A DNA stretch of 64,000 nucleotides from an uncultured Holophagaceae bacterium (GCA_903863195.1 CAIPAY010000134.1:1-64000); one strand, 5' to 3'. Shown: positions 10,150 through 18,582, counted from the first letter of the stretch. Notes: generated by a model not told the origin, from the sequence alone. Numbers and translations are program-made.

Positions 10150-10745
10150 CAGGCGGGCCGCTCGGACAGGACCTTGTCCACGATGCCGTATTGCAGGGCT
10201 TCTTCGGCACTCATGAAGTAGTCGCGGTCCATGTCCTTCATGACCTTCTTCAGGGTCTGGCCCGTGTGCTTGGCGAAGCTTGCTGACAGGCTCTCCTTCA
10301 GGCGCTGGATCTCCTTGAAGGTGATCTCGATCTCGGTGGCCTGGCCCTGGGCGCCGCCGCTGGGCTGGTGGATCATGATGCGGGCATTGGGCAGCGCGAA
10401 GCGCTTGCCCTTGGTGCCGGCGGCCAGCAGGTGCGCGCCCATGGAGGCGCACTGGCCGATGCAGTAGGTGACGATGTCGTTCTTCACGAACTGCATGGTG
10501 TCGTAGATCGCCAGGCCCGCCGTCACGCTGCCGCCGGGGCTGTTGATGTAGATCTGGATGTCCTTGTCGGGGTCCTCGCTCTCGAGGAACAGCATCTGGG
10601 CCACGATGGCGTTGGCCACGCTGTCGTCGATGGCGGTGCCGAGGAAGATGATGTTGTCCTTCAGCAGGCGGGAGTAGATGTCGTAGCTGCGCTCGCCGCG
10701 GGGAGTCTGCTCGATGACGATGGGGGGATAGTAGCTGCTGGGCAT
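10149..10745 (-). CDS. clpP: ATP-dependent Clp protease proteolytic subunit
   Basis: The 198-residue serine peptidase that assembles into the ClpP tetradecamer. The catalytic Ser is in [14 protein letters not shown], the His in [15 protein letters not shown], and the Asp in the region [14 protein letters not shown]; the N-terminus carries the typical [16 protein letters not shown] and YINSPGG motifs. The start at 10745 is preceded by GGAGAG at good spacing. It follows tig and a hairpin, and its stop overlaps hisC. The usual tig-clpP-clpX order is broken: no clpX follows within the window. Confidence 0.96.
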   Translation of the reverse strand: MPSSYYPPIVIEQTPRGERSYDIYSRLLKDNIIFLGTAIDDSVANAIVAQMLFLESEDPDKDIQIYINSPGGSVTAGLAIYDTMQFVKNDIVTYCIGQCASMGAHLLAAGTKGKRFALPNARIMIHQPSGGAQGQATEIEITFKEIQRLKESLSASFAKHTGQTLKKVMKDMDRDYFMSAEEALQYGIVDKVLSERPA

Positions 10746-10774
10746 GGACTCTCCGGCTGGATGGTCAGGATACC

Positions 10775-10800
10775 AAGAAGGCGCCTCGCGGCGCCTTCTT
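10775..10800 (-). terminator. Hairpin between tig and clpP
   Basis: A perfect 11-bp inverted repeat (10775-10785 with 10790-10800) with a 4-base loop lies between the tig stop and the clpP start. The stem ends in TTCTT but no longer T-run follows, so it may attenuate rather than fully stop transcription into clpP. Confidence 0.6.
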
Positions 10801-10818
10801 CGCGAGGACTGGGACAGA

Positions 10819-12381
10819 CTACTGCTTGGGGGCCTTCTTGGCCTTGGGCTTCTCGGCGGCTGGGGCTTCGGCCTCGGTCGCTTCCGCGGCCTTGCGGGGA
10901 GCCTTCTTCTTGGGCTTGGCCTCCTCGGCCTCGTGATCGTGGTCACAGTCGGGTCCGTGGACGTGGTCTGCGGAGGCCACGGCGGCGGGTTCGCCGCCCT
11001 CCTGGCCCTCGAGATCGCCCCCTTCCACGCCGCCGGCGTCAAAGCGGTTCACGGGGAGACCCGCCTCGCGCTTGCGCTCCAGCTCGACGAGGGCCTCGAA
11101 GGCCTCCTTGTCCAGGAGTTCCTCGGTGACCTGGGCGCTGCTGAGCAGGTGGTCGAAGATCCGGTCCGTGCGCAGCCGGCCCTTGATCTCAGTGGTGTTG
11201 CCGCGGCGATCCATCTCGGCCTTGAAGGTCTCGAAGGGCTGCTGCACCTGGTTCTCGGCCATGAAGCTGCGGATCTCGGCGTCGATGTCGGCCTCGGGTA
11301 CCTCGATGGACTCGGCGTTGCCGATGGACTGCAGGAGGTAGCCGCTGCGGACCGCGCGCTCCGCGTCGTTCAGCCGGTACTGGCGGTAGGCCTGCCAGTT
11401 CACCTTCTTGGGATCCATGCCCTTGCGGGTCACGTGCTGGGCGAACTCCTGGCAGTAGTCGTCGAGCTGCAGGATGACCATGGAGCGGGGCACCTCGAAG
11501 GGCACGGCCTCCAGCAGGGTGTCCAGCATGTTTGCCTGGAGGCGGGCCACGGCATCGCGGTCGGCGGCCTCTTCCAGGTCCTTCCGAACCGCAGCCTTCA
11601 GGGCCTCGAGGTTCTCGAAGTCGCCCATGTCCTTGGCGAAGTCGTCGCTCAGGACGGGCACTTCCTTGCTGCGGATGTCCTTGACCTGGACGTCGTAGGC
11701 CAGCACCCTGCCCGCCAGGACCGGGTTGTTGTCATCGGCGGGGTGGGTCAGGGTGAAGCTCTTGCTCTCGTCTGCCTTTAGGCCCAGCAGCTCGGCGTCG
11801 AAGGGGCGCGATCCGTCGATCTCCAGCACCTGGTCCTTGTAGGTCTGGGCCTTCAGGCCCTGGGGCTTCACGCGGATGTCGCAGGTGGCCACGAGGCCAT
11901 GGGCCACGGCCCCGTCCTCGACCGGCAGGTATTTGACAGCGCGCTGGCGGAGGCCCTCGAGGTGCTCGACCACGGTGGCCTCATCGATGGCCCGCTTCTT
12001 CTTGGTGAGAACCATGGTCTTGTAGTCGGGCAGGACCACTTCCGGGGCCACGTCGAACTGGGCGCGGAACACCGCATCGGCGCCTTCCTTCAGGTCCAGC
12101 TTCTCCAGCGAGGGGTGGGAGATGGGCAGGGCGCCGGCCTCCGTGGCGGACTTCCAGAAGTGCCGCTCCACGAGCTGCTGGGCCACGTCGGACTCGATCT
12201 CGCGGGCATACTTCTGCATCAGCACCGTGCGGGGGGCCTTGCCGGGCCGGAAGCCGGGGATGCGCACCTTCGGGGCGATCTTGGCCACCACCTCGTTGTA
12301 TGCGGCGTTCACCTCCGCGGCGGGCACCGTCACTTCGACGGTCTTGCGGGTGGGGGACTGGTGGTGGAGGGTGACGGACAT
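10819..12381 (-). CDS. tig: Trigger factor, ribosome-associated chaperone with His/Lys-rich tail
   Basis: Peptidyl-prolyl isomerase and chaperone at the ribosome exit tunnel, 520 residues. The ribosome-binding signature is near residue 45 ([16 protein letters not shown]). An FKBP-like domain occupies about 150-240 and the helical C-terminal domain about 250-430. After residue 435 an unusual tail appears: a His/Asp/Cys segment ([13 protein letters not shown]) and then a stretch almost wholly of Lys, Ala, Glu and Pro. The family is usually about 430-450 residues, so this adds roughly 70. AGGAG precedes the ATG. It is upstream of clpP and downstream of two tRNA genes. Confidence 0.94.
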   Translation of the reverse strand: MSVTLHHQSPTRKTVEVTVPAAEVNAAYNEVVAKIAPKVRIPGFRPGKAPRTVLMQKYAREIESDVAQQLVERHFWKSATEAGALPISHPSLEKLDLKEGADAVFRAQFDVAPEVVLPDYKTMVLTKKKRAIDEATVVEHLEGLRQRAVKYLPVEDGAVAHGLVATCDIRVKPQGLKAQTYKDQVLEIDGSRPFDAELLGLKADESKSFTLTHPADDNNPVLAGRVLAYDVQVKDIRSKEVPVLSDDFAKDMGDFENLEALKAAVRKDLEEAADRDAVARLQANMLDTLLEAVPFEVPRSMVILQLDDYCQEFAQHVTRKGMDPKKVNWQAYRQYRLNDAERAVRSGYLLQSIGNAESIEVPEADIDAEIRSFMAENQVQQPFETFKAEMDRRGNTTEIKGRLRTDRIFDHLLSSAQVTEELLDKEAFEALVELERKREAGLPVNRFDAGGVEGGDLEGQEGGEPAAVASADHVHGPDCDHDHEAEEAKPKKKAPRKAAEATEAEAPAAEKPKAKKAPKQ

Positions 12382-12450
12382 GGATGCTCCTGGTGTTCCG
12401 GGGGGGATGCGGGGCTGTGGGGAGGCAGTCGTCGGGCTCTTTTTTCTTGT

Positions 12451-12478
12451 CTTCTGAATCGCCGAAGCGACTCAGAAG
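12451..12478 (-). other. Strong RNA hairpin with UUCG loop, 3' of tRNA-Leu
   Basis: On the minus strand a 12-bp stem (12478-12467 with 12462-12451, one G-U pair) closes on a C(UUCG)G tetraloop directly after the tRNA-Leu CCA end. It is followed by an A-rich rather than T-rich stretch, so it does not look like a classic terminator; a 3' processing or stabilising structure between the tRNA and tig is possible. Confidence 0.55.
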
Positions 12479-12563
12479 TGGTGCGAACGGTCGGACTCGA
12501 ACCGACACGGTGTGAACCGCTGGAACCTAAATCCAGTGCGTCTACCAGTTCCGCCACGCTCGC
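12479..12563 (-). tRNA. tRNA-Leu (anticodon TAG)
   Basis: An 85-base class II tRNA. Acceptor arms GCGAGCG and CGTTCGC pair with one G-U, the anticodon stem CTGGA/TCCAG encloses the loop TTTAGGT, there is a variable arm, and the T-arm is GTCGGTTCGAGTCCGAC. The CCA end is encoded. It lies 23 bases after the tRNA-Arg. Confidence 0.95.
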
Positions 12564-12586
12564 CAAAGAACCCAATTGTCAACCGG

Positions 12587-12663
12587 TGGTGCGCCCAGAG
12601 CGACTCGAACGCCCGACCCTCAGGTTCGAAGCCTGATGCTCTATCCAGCTGAGCTATGGGCGC
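12587..12663 (-). tRNA. tRNA-Arg (anticodon TCG)
   Basis: A 77-base tRNA with acceptor arms GCGCCCA and TGGGCGC, D-arm GCTCAGCTGGATAGAGC, anticodon loop CTTCGAA and encoded CCA. It is the first of the pair upstream of tig on this strand. Confidence 0.95.
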
Positions 12664-12714
12664 ACACCGAATCTTCTAGTCTACCTGGAAGCGGCGATCT
12701 CTTCGACCCCCGGG

Positions 12715-13647
12715 TTAACTCAGGCACCAGGCGTCCTCGGCTCCGTTTCTGCGGAGGGTGGCCAGCGCGTCGTCGTCCAGGCCCATGGCCCGGGCGGCGG
12801 CGCTCTCGGTGGTCAGGTCGCAGGGGATGACGCCGGGGTCGTCCGTGCCCAGGGCGCAGCGCACGCCGGCGGCCAGCATCCGGGGGAGGGGGTGCGGGGT
12901 GACATCCGAGGCCAGGGCGCCGTTGGAGCTGGGGCACACATCCACGGGAATGCCGCGCTCCGCCAGCAGCTCGAAGGTGGCTGCATCGGCCCGGAGGCCA
13001 TGGACGATGCGCTGGACCCCGCCTTCCATGACGGCCTCACGGACATTGGACCCCGGGCCATTCTCTCCGGCGTGGGCCGCGATGCGGAGGCCTGCGGCGC
13101 GGGCCCGGTCGAAGACGGGGACCCAGTCCCGGAAGGGCGAGCCCTCCAGGCCGCCGGTGGAGAAGCCCTTCACGAAGGGTGGCAACTCCGGCAGCACCAG
13201 GCTGAGCACCGAGTGTCCGTGCTTGGGGCCGAAGTGGTTGACCGCGTCCAGCACCACGCAGCTGGCCAGACCCCAGGTGCTCGCCTCCGCGAGGCCTTCC
13301 TCCAGGCCCAGCCAGAACTCCTCCAGCGAGATCTGGGCGCGGTGGACCACCAGGAAATGCGGTGACACCCAGAGGTCGAACCCTGCACCTCCGGCCCGCA
13401 GGGTGCGGCGGGCCGCGGCCAGGGCTGCCTCCCGCACGGCGGAGCGGCTGTCCAGAAGGGCCGCGCCGAACAGGAAGGCCTCGATGAAGCCCTCGAAGGG
13501 GGCTGCCGTGCCTTCCCACAGGCCGATCAGACTGGGCGGCACTGTCAAGCCGCGACGCAGGGCCTCCGCCCGCACCCAGACGGGATCCTGGGCACCCTCC
13601 AGGTGCGTGTGGCGGTCGATGAGGGGCGGGCTCGCGGGGTGGCTCAC
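12715..13647 (-). CDS. Adenosine deaminase-family amidohydrolase
   Basis: A 310-residue metal-dependent deaminase of the adenosine/adenine deaminase family. The zinc and catalytic residues are all visible: DRHTHLEG near the N-terminus, AAHAGENG (metal His and catalytic Glu), RIVHG, CPSSNGAL and LGTDDPGV with the Asp pair. The protein is about 20-30 residues shorter than typical adenosine deaminase. The canonical CPTSN and LNTDDP motifs are varied (CPSSN, LGTDDP), so the exact substrate (adenosine, adenine or a modified purine) is open. It is downstream of the FYDLN-type gene on the same strand. Confidence 0.85.
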   Translation of the reverse strand: MSHPASPPLIDRHTHLEGAQDPVWVRAEALRRGLTVPPSLIGLWEGTAAPFEGFIEAFLFGAALLDSRSAVREAALAAARRTLRAGGAGFDLWVSPHFLVVHRAQISLEEFWLGLEEGLAEASTWGLASCVVLDAVNHFGPKHGHSVLSLVLPELPPFVKGFSTGGLEGSPFRDWVPVFDRARAAGLRIAAHAGENGPGSNVREAVMEGGVQRIVHGLRADAATFELLAERGIPVDVCPSSNGALASDVTPHPLPRMLAAGVRCALGTDDPGVIPCDLTTESAAARAMGLDDDALATLRRNGAEDAWCLS

Positions 13648-13681
13648 CGAAACAGTATGCTCACCGCAGGCAGGGCCGCGC

Positions 13682-13978
13682 CTATTCGTCGTAGTCGTCC
13701 ATGCGCAGGTCGCCGGGATCGAAGCCTTCGCCGCGGCCCCCGCGCTCGATGGCCACCCCGCTCTCGGTGAAGGTCTCTTCGAGGTTCTCGGCCTCCGGCT
13801 CGGGGGTGAAGTCGTCCTCGATCACGTGGACGCTCTTTTCCTTCTTGACAGCCTTGGGTTTGGAAGGTGCTGCCTTCTGATTGGCCCCGCACTTGGGACA
13901 GAGGGCCTCCGGCTTGTCGAAGTCATAGAACTTCGCCGCGCACTGAAAGCAGGTGTACTTCTTGCCAAGATTCGCCAT
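13682..13978 (-). CDS. FYDLN-type zinc-ribbon acidic protein
   Basis: A 98-residue protein. The N-terminus MANLGKKYTCFQCAAKFYDF with CPKCG at about residue 32 forms a four-Cys zinc ribbon of the family named for an FYDLN motif (TIGR02300-like). The remainder is acidic and low-complexity (Glu/Asp-rich, ending DDYDE). The start at 13978 has GAGG eight bases upstream; an ATG at 13984 is too close to it. A good promoter candidate lies at 14012-14040. The function of the family is not established. Confidence 0.75.
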   Translation of the reverse strand: MANLGKKYTCFQCAAKFYDFDKPEALCPKCGANQKAAPSKPKAVKKEKSVHVIEDDFTPEPEAENLEETFTESGVAIERGGRGEGFDPGDLRMDDYDE

Positions 13979-14011
13979 GCCCATGTCCTCGTTCAAACCC
14001 AAAAGAACATG

Positions 14012-14040
14012 GTTATACCAGGGACCACCAGGGTTGTCAC
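14012..14040 (-). promoter_or_regulatory. Sigma70-type promoter for the FYDLN-type gene
   Basis: On the minus strand GTGACA (14040-14035) and TATAAC (14017-14012) are spaced by 17 bases, 34 bases upstream of the start at 13978. Both boxes match the consensus at five of six positions. Confidence 0.55.
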
Positions 14041-14059
14041 CCGGCGGCACCGCCATGGC

Positions 14060-15091
14060 TCAGGCCCAGGGCGCAGGGCCAAGCCTGCTGGCATCGTCGT
14101 TACAAAGCTGGTGGATAAGGGTGGTGGTAAAAATGCGGTAATTATTTTCAATATCTTCGCCGAAACGCTCCACGAAGGTGGCCCGGCTGCGATCCAGTTC
14201 GTTCCGCAGCAGCGGGTAGAGGTTCCCCTGGCTGCGGGCCTGGGCCACCTGGGCCGGGAAGTAGAGCTCGAGATCCTCCGCGAGGACCCGGGCCAGCCGC
14301 TCCGCCGCCGCCCGGGTCTGCGGATCCAGGCTGGCGGCGGGCGCCGCTGTCGGCTCGGCCGGCGCGGCCTGGATGGGTGCCGGGGCCGGCGGTGGTAGCG
14401 CGAGGGCCGCCTTGGGTTCCTCTTCCTTGCCGGCCGCGAGGGAGGCCAACAGGGCCGAGGTTGCCAGGACCAGGGCCCGGACCAGCTCGGGATGGGGCAG
14501 GCGCGGGAGGAGGTCGCTGTCCACCAGGAGCAGGGCCACGGTCTTCCTTCGGTGCCGGAGGGGGAAGATGGCGATGTCGGCCGCTTCGAAGTCGCTGAGG
14601 GGGCTGACCAGGGCGGTGTAGCCGGGGCTCCGGTGGCGGAGCGAGGGACTCAGCCCCTGGATCAGGTCCTCGAGCTCCGGCGTCGGGGGCACCCCGCCCG
14701 CCTTGGCGGCGGCCTGGTCCCCGAAGCCCCGCTGGGAATAGAGGAACGGCTGACCTTGCCTGAGGATGAAGAGGGCGCAGCGAGGGGCGAGTGGGGCCAG
14801 GGCCTCCAGCAGGCGTCGCAGCAGGTCCCCCTGGCTGGTGGCGCATTCCACCAGATCCAGCGCGGCCGCCAGCCGCTGCTCTCCCTGGGAGGGGTTCGGG
14901 GCCGGGGCGGGCGGGGCGCTCTCGGCCAGCCCTGCGAGCAGGGCTTCGTCAGGCTGGAGGCGGGACAGCGCGCCCCGCCAGGCCGCCGTCGCCTCATCAA
15001 GAATGGCCTGACGCTGCCGCTCGAGCCAGCCGTCCAGCCTGCCGCGGAGGGCATCGCGCTGTTGCTGGTCCGCAGGGCGGGCATCGCTCAT
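14060..15091 (-). CDS. Unrecognised cytoplasmic protein with GAF-like middle region
   Basis: A 343-residue protein I cannot assign. A helical N-terminus (about 1-60; Gln/Arg/Glu-rich, Trp at the helix ends) leads into a region of about 80-220 with alternating strands and helices resembling a GAF-type sensor fold (CALFILRQGQPFLYSQRGFG, then VALLLVDSDLL). A Pro/Ala-rich linker follows (about 230-270), and a conserved-looking helical C-terminus (ENNYRIFTTTLIHQLCNDD). There is no signal peptide or membrane segment. It is divergent from the STAS-ATPase-SpoIIE operon, with which it shares a promoter region, so a role in that signalling set is possible. The start at 15091 has GAGG at good spacing; the frame extends to 15118. 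Confidence 0.65.
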   Translation of the reverse strand: MSDARPADQQQRDALRGRLDGWLERQRQAILDEATAAWRGALSRLQPDEALLAGLAESAPPAPAPNPSQGEQRLAAALDLVECATSQGDLLRRLLEALAPLAPRCALFILRQGQPFLYSQRGFGDQAAAKAGGVPPTPELEDLIQGLSPSLRHRSPGYTALVSPLSDFEAADIAIFPLRHRRKTVALLLVDSDLLPRLPHPELVRALVLATSALLASLAAGKEEEPKAALALPPPAPAPIQAAPAEPTAAPAASLDPQTRAAAERLARVLAEDLELYFPAQVAQARSQGNLYPLLRNELDRSRATFVERFGEDIENNYRIFTTTLIHQLCNDDASRLGPAPWA

Positions 15092-15197
15092 GGGGGCCTC
15101 GGCATGGGTTGGCCTCAAGGGTAGCCGAAGCGCCTCGTGGAAGCTGCCGGTGGCATCTGGACAGCGAGCCGGGTTCCGCTGAAGGCCTCTTGAATGC

Positions 15198-15227
15198 TTG
15201 GACAGGTGTGGGAGGAACCGCTAGGAT
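15198..15227 (+). promoter_or_regulatory. Possible sigma70-type promoter for the partner-switching operon
   Basis: TTGGAC (15198-15203) and TAGGAT (15222-15227) are separated by 18 bases. If used, transcription would begin near 15234, which rules out the upstream ATG at 15226 and supports the start at 15253 for the STAS gene. Confidence 0.42.
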
Positions 15228-15252
15228 GGCCGAAGTTCCTTGGAGTTTTCGA

Positions 15253-15612
15253 ATGGCGGATCTTTCCATCGCGGTAAGGCACATCGGCGACGTGGCGGTG
15301 ATCCTTCCCGCGGGGTTCATCAACGCCCATACCGTCCGGGAATTCGAGGAGGCCCTCGAGGGCCAGGTCCAGCAAGGGCGCTACAAGATCCTGTTGAACT
15401 GCAAGGACCTCAGTTACATCAGCTCGGCCGGGCTGGGGGCGATCATGGGCCTCATTGAGACGGTGCGGGAGAACGACGGCGACATCCTGCTCTCCAACCT
15501 CCAGGAGAATGTCTTCGCCATCTTCGACACCCTCGGCTTCACTCAGCTCTACCGGGTGTTCCCCGAGGAAGACCAGGCCCTGGCCGCGGTCGCCCCGGAG
15601 TGGAAGGCCTGA
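15253..15612 (+). CDS. STAS-domain anti-sigma factor antagonist
   Basis: A 119-residue single STAS domain, the anti-anti-sigma component of a partner-switching module. The conserved loop DLSYISSAGLGAIMGL carries the Ser that a cognate kinase would phosphorylate. The fold spans the whole protein, with a short Ala/Glu-rich tail. The start at 15253 has GGAG seven bases upstream; an in-frame ATG at 15226 lies inside the proposed promoter. The next gene, an HATPase, begins at the stop of this one, and a SpoIIE-type phosphatase follows, so all three core components are in one operon. Confidence 0.88.
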   Translation: MADLSIAVRHIGDVAVILPAGFINAHTVREFEEALEGQVQQGRYKILLNCKDLSYISSAGLGAIMGLIETVRENDGDILLSNLQENVFAIFDTLGFTQLYRVFPEEDQALAAVAPEWKA

Positions 15613-15614
15613 TC

Positions 15615-16052
15615 GTGGCTGCCAAGGTGGACCACGCCCAGTTCCGGCTCGTGATCCCGAGCCAGACACGCTACCTCAACCTGGTGACCGGTCTGGCCAA
15701 GCGCGCCTCGCTGGTGGCGGGCCTGGACGACGCCACCGCGGCCAAGGTGAGCATCGCCGTGGACGAGGCTGTGACCAATGTGATCCTCCACGCCTACCGG
15801 GGCGAGGGTGAGCACAGCGTGGAGTTGGAGCTCCGCTTCACCGAGCAGGCGCTGGAGATCCACATCTGGCACACCGGCCAGGGCATCCGCAGCGACCAGC
15901 TGGTGCTGCCGGACCCCAAGGAGTACATCAAGCATCCACGGAAGGGCGGGCTGGGCCTGCTGCTTATGAGCCGGTTCATGGACGAGGTCCAGTTCAAGGC
16001 GGATGCCGTGTCCGGTCGCAATGAGTGCTGCCTGATCAAGAAGATCAGCTGA
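15615..16052 (+). CDS. RsbW/SpoIIAB-like anti-sigma ATPase/kinase
   Basis: A 145-residue GHKL ATPase. The N-box is KVSIAVDEAVTNVILHAYRG, and G-box residues appear as HTGQGI and GGLGLLLMSRFMDEV. Proteins of this type bind and phosphorylate STAS partners and may sequester a sigma factor. The start is a GTG at 15615 with GGAAGG upstream; another GTG at 15600 overlaps the end of the STAS gene. The usual DxGxG of the G1 box is replaced by HTGQG, a His in place of Asp, which could weaken kinase activity. Confidence 0.85.
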   Translation: MAAKVDHAQFRLVIPSQTRYLNLVTGLAKRASLVAGLDDATAAKVSIAVDEAVTNVILHAYRGEGEHSVELELRFTEQALEIHIWHTGQGIRSDQLVLPDPKEYIKHPRKGGLGLLLMSRFMDEVQFKADAVSGRNECCLIKKIS

Positions 16053-16071
16053 ACCGCCCGGTTTGACCGCG

Positions 16072-17643
16072 ATGCAGAGCCATCCCTTCGACCGCCTACG
16101 CCAACTGGCGCTGAAGATCCCCGAGGGGGCGCAGGAGCTGCTGCCCCTCATCGACTTCCTGGAGACCTTTCCCGATCAGGGCAGCGAGGAGGACCTGGTC
16201 CACCTGGTGGGCACCACGGCCATGGGCATTGCCAAGGCCCGGCAGGGCGGGCTGTGGGATGGCGGGAAGTGGCTCTTCCTCCGGGGCACCGCCCCTGCGT
16301 TCCCGACCCACCCGGGAGAAGGCTGGGAAGTGCGGCCCTGGCAATACGGCGACGAGCGCTACGGCCACCTCGTGCTGCGCGCGGAGACCCTGCCGGATGC
16401 GGTGCCGCTGCTGCTGACCATCAGTGCGCCCCTGCTGGCCTGGCGGCGGGCTGAGGCCGTGCGGAGCTCCCAGAACCAGACCCTGGCGCTGCAGCTCTCC
16501 CGCCTGAACACTGTCTTCGAACTCACCCGGAACCTGGGCGAGGTAGAGACGGGCCGAGACCTCATCCGCCTCATGGCGAACACCTTGATGGGTGAGTTCC
16601 GTATCATGCGCCTGCTGGTGGTGGACGTCCAGGGTCAGGTGCTGCTGGCCAAGGGCCTGGGCGTGCTTCCCCAGTACCTGGACGGAGCGCTGCTGAACGA
16701 GCTGCTGCAGGCCCGCTCGCTGGTGCACGCCATCGAGCTGCTGGACCAGAACCACAGCCACGGCTTCGCCTATGTAGCGGAGCCCGCCGTGGGCCAGCTG
16801 TCGGAGGACGACCTCATGTTCCTCCACACGCTGCTCAACCTGACCTCCTCCCAGCTGTCCAGCCTGGAGCTGCGGGAGCAGCGGATCCAGTCCGAGCGCA
16901 TGGAGAAGGACCTGGAGCTGGCGCGCAACATCCAGCGCAGCATCCTGCCGAAGGCCCTGCCGGAGCCCGAGGGCTGGCAGTGCGCGGCAGCGAACTTGCC
17001 CTACCAGGCTGTGGGTGGCGATCTCTACGACCTCTGGATGGCCCAGGATGAGGCTCATGGCGCGCGCCTGCACCTGGCGGTTGGGGACATCTCGGGCAAG
17101 GGCCTGCCCGCCTCGCTGATGATGACGCAGCTGTCCGCCTTCCTGCGGGCCATGGCGGATCAGCGGGTGCGGAACTGGGGCCACCTTGCTGAGCGGGTCA
17201 ACCGCCGCATGAACGACGTGCGGGACGGGAACCGCTACACCACCCTGTTCGCGGGCAGCCTGAACCCGCTGAACGGCGACCTCCGCTACGTGAATGGCGG
17301 ACACAACCCCCCGCTGCTGGTGCGGGCCGACGGCGAGGTGGCGCGGCTCTCTCCCACTGGCCCCATGATCGGCCTGCTGCCCGGCGTGTCCTTCACCGAG
17401 GGCCATGCGCACATGGAGCCAGGGGATGTGCTCGTGATCTTTACCGATGGCATTGTCGAGGCCGAAGACCCCGCTGGCGAGGACCTGGGGGACGGGCCCC
17501 TGGCCGAGGTGGTGCGGAGCCGGCCGCAGGCGGGGGCAGACGAGCTGTTCGAGGCCCTGCTGGTCTGCGCCTTCCAGCACCTGGGCGAAGGCCGCTTCCG
17601 GGACGACGTGACGCTGGTGGTCATCAAACGGATGGGCGCTTGA
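16072..17643 (+). CDS. RsbU-like SpoIIE-type PP2C phosphatase
   Basis: A 523-residue protein. The N-terminal half (about 1-280) looks like GAF-type sensory regions ending in a coiled coil (LREQRIQSERMEKDLELAR). The C-terminal half is a PP2C-like SpoIIE phosphatase with ILPKALPEPEGW, VGGDLYDLW, VGDISGKGLPASLMM, NGGHNPPLL and FTDGIVEAED containing the metal-binding Asp residues. In partner switching this enzyme dephosphorylates the STAS antagonist. It follows the anti-sigma ATPase by 19 bases. The start at 16072 is an ATG; a TTG lies 9 bases upstream. Confidence 0.9.
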   Translation: MQSHPFDRLRQLALKIPEGAQELLPLIDFLETFPDQGSEEDLVHLVGTTAMGIAKARQGGLWDGGKWLFLRGTAPAFPTHPGEGWEVRPWQYGDERYGHLVLRAETLPDAVPLLLTISAPLLAWRRAEAVRSSQNQTLALQLSRLNTVFELTRNLGEVETGRDLIRLMANTLMGEFRIMRLLVVDVQGQVLLAKGLGVLPQYLDGALLNELLQARSLVHAIELLDQNHSHGFAYVAEPAVGQLSEDDLMFLHTLLNLTSSQLSSLELREQRIQSERMEKDLELARNIQRSILPKALPEPEGWQCAAANLPYQAVGGDLYDLWMAQDEAHGARLHLAVGDISGKGLPASLMMTQLSAFLRAMADQRVRNWGHLAERVNRRMNDVRDGNRYTTLFAGSLNPLNGDLRYVNGGHNPPLLVRADGEVARLSPTGPMIGLLPGVSFTEGHAHMEPGDVLVIFTDGIVEAEDPAGEDLGDGPLAEVVRSRPQAGADELFEALLVCAFQHLGEGRFRDDVTLVVIKRMGA

Positions 17644-17677
17644 GCCCTTTTGTATCCTGGAATCAGGAGGTCGCTTC

Positions 17678-18517
17678 ATGAACCAGGCGAAGACCTTGCT
17701 TCTCATCGTGGCCATGACCGGGCTGCTGGTCTGGATCGGCGACCTGCTGGGGGGCCAGTCCGGCATGGTGCTCGCGCTGGCCGTCGGGCTGATCCTGAAC
17801 GGTGTCAGCTACTTCTTCTCGGACAAGATCGTCCTCGCCAGCTACGGCGCTCAGCCAGTGAGCCAGGCCGAGGCGCCGCAGCTCCACGCCATCGTGGCCA
17901 ACCTCGCCCAGCGGGCCGGGCTGCCCATGCCCCGCATCGCCATCATCCCCGAGGACACGCCCAATGCCTTCGCCACCGGGCGCAACCCGGAGCATGCGGT
18001 GGTCGCCGTCACCGAGGGGATCATGCGCGTGCTCAGCCGCCCGGAGCTGGAGGCGGTCATTGGCCACGAGCTGGGCCACGTCAAGCATCGGGACATCCTC
18101 ATCGGCAGCCTGGCAGCTGTCCTGGCCCAGGCCATCATGTTCCTGTCCCGCATGGCCTTCTGGATCAGCCCCCGGGATGAGGAGGGCCGCTCCAATCCCC
18201 TGGCGGGTATTGCCATCATGATCCTGGGGCCCCTGGCGGCCATCCTGCTGCAGATGGCCGTGAGCCGGTCCCGGGAATACCTGGCCGACGACTACAGCGC
18301 CCACCTGACGGGCCGCCCCGACCTGCTGGCCTCGGCCCTGGAGCGCCTGCATGCCTACAACCAGCAGTTGCCCATGCAGTCCGCCGAGCCTGCCACGGCC
18401 CACATGATGATCGTGAACCCGCTCAGCGCGGGAGGCCTCATGAGCCTGTTCTCCACCCATCCGCCCATGGCCGAGCGGGTAGAGCGGCTGCGGCACATGC
18501 CCATCGAAGCGCGCTAG
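17678..18517 (+). CDS. htpX: HtpX-type zinc metalloprotease
   Basis: A 279-residue membrane protease of quality control. Two membrane segments near the N-terminus (LLLIVAMTGLLVWIGDLL and MVLALAVGLILNGVSYFF) precede the catalytic motif GHELGHVKHRD (HEXXH). Two more hydrophobic segments lie at about 150-165 and 175-200. The third zinc ligand is the Glu in SRSREYLADDYS. An AGGAGG sits 8 bases before the ATG. It starts 34 bases after the SpoIIE gene and may be read from the same promoter. Confidence 0.93.
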   Translation: MNQAKTLLLIVAMTGLLVWIGDLLGGQSGMVLALAVGLILNGVSYFFSDKIVLASYGAQPVSQAEAPQLHAIVANLAQRAGLPMPRIAIIPEDTPNAFATGRNPEHAVVAVTEGIMRVLSRPELEAVIGHELGHVKHRDILIGSLAAVLAQAIMFLSRMAFWISPRDEEGRSNPLAGIAIMILGPLAAILLQMAVSRSREYLADDYSAHLTGRPDLLASALERLHAYNQQLPMQSAEPATAHMMIVNPLSAGGLMSLFSTHPPMAERVERLRHMPIEAR

Positions 18518-18547
18518 CCCGCCACCTGCCTGGGCTGGCGGTCTGGA

Positions 18548-18576
18548 TTGAATTGTCCAGAATTCCTGCCGATACA
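18548..18576 (+). promoter_or_regulatory. Possible promoter for the kinase gene
   Basis: TTGAAT (18548-18553) and GATACA (18571-18576) are spaced by 17 bases. The -10 box is a weak match. If used, transcription would start close to the ATG at 18583, giving a leaderless or nearly leaderless message, consistent with the lack of a ribosome-binding site there. Confidence 0.3.
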
Positions 18577-18582
18577 TTCCCC

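Noticed and set aside
16096-17766. 556-codon open frame on the minus strand
   Set aside because: Shadow of the SpoIIE phosphatase gene, which has all catalytic motifs on the plus strand.
18519-18541. Terminator after htpX
   Set aside because: Only a 6-bp stem with a long loop and no T-run; not convincing.
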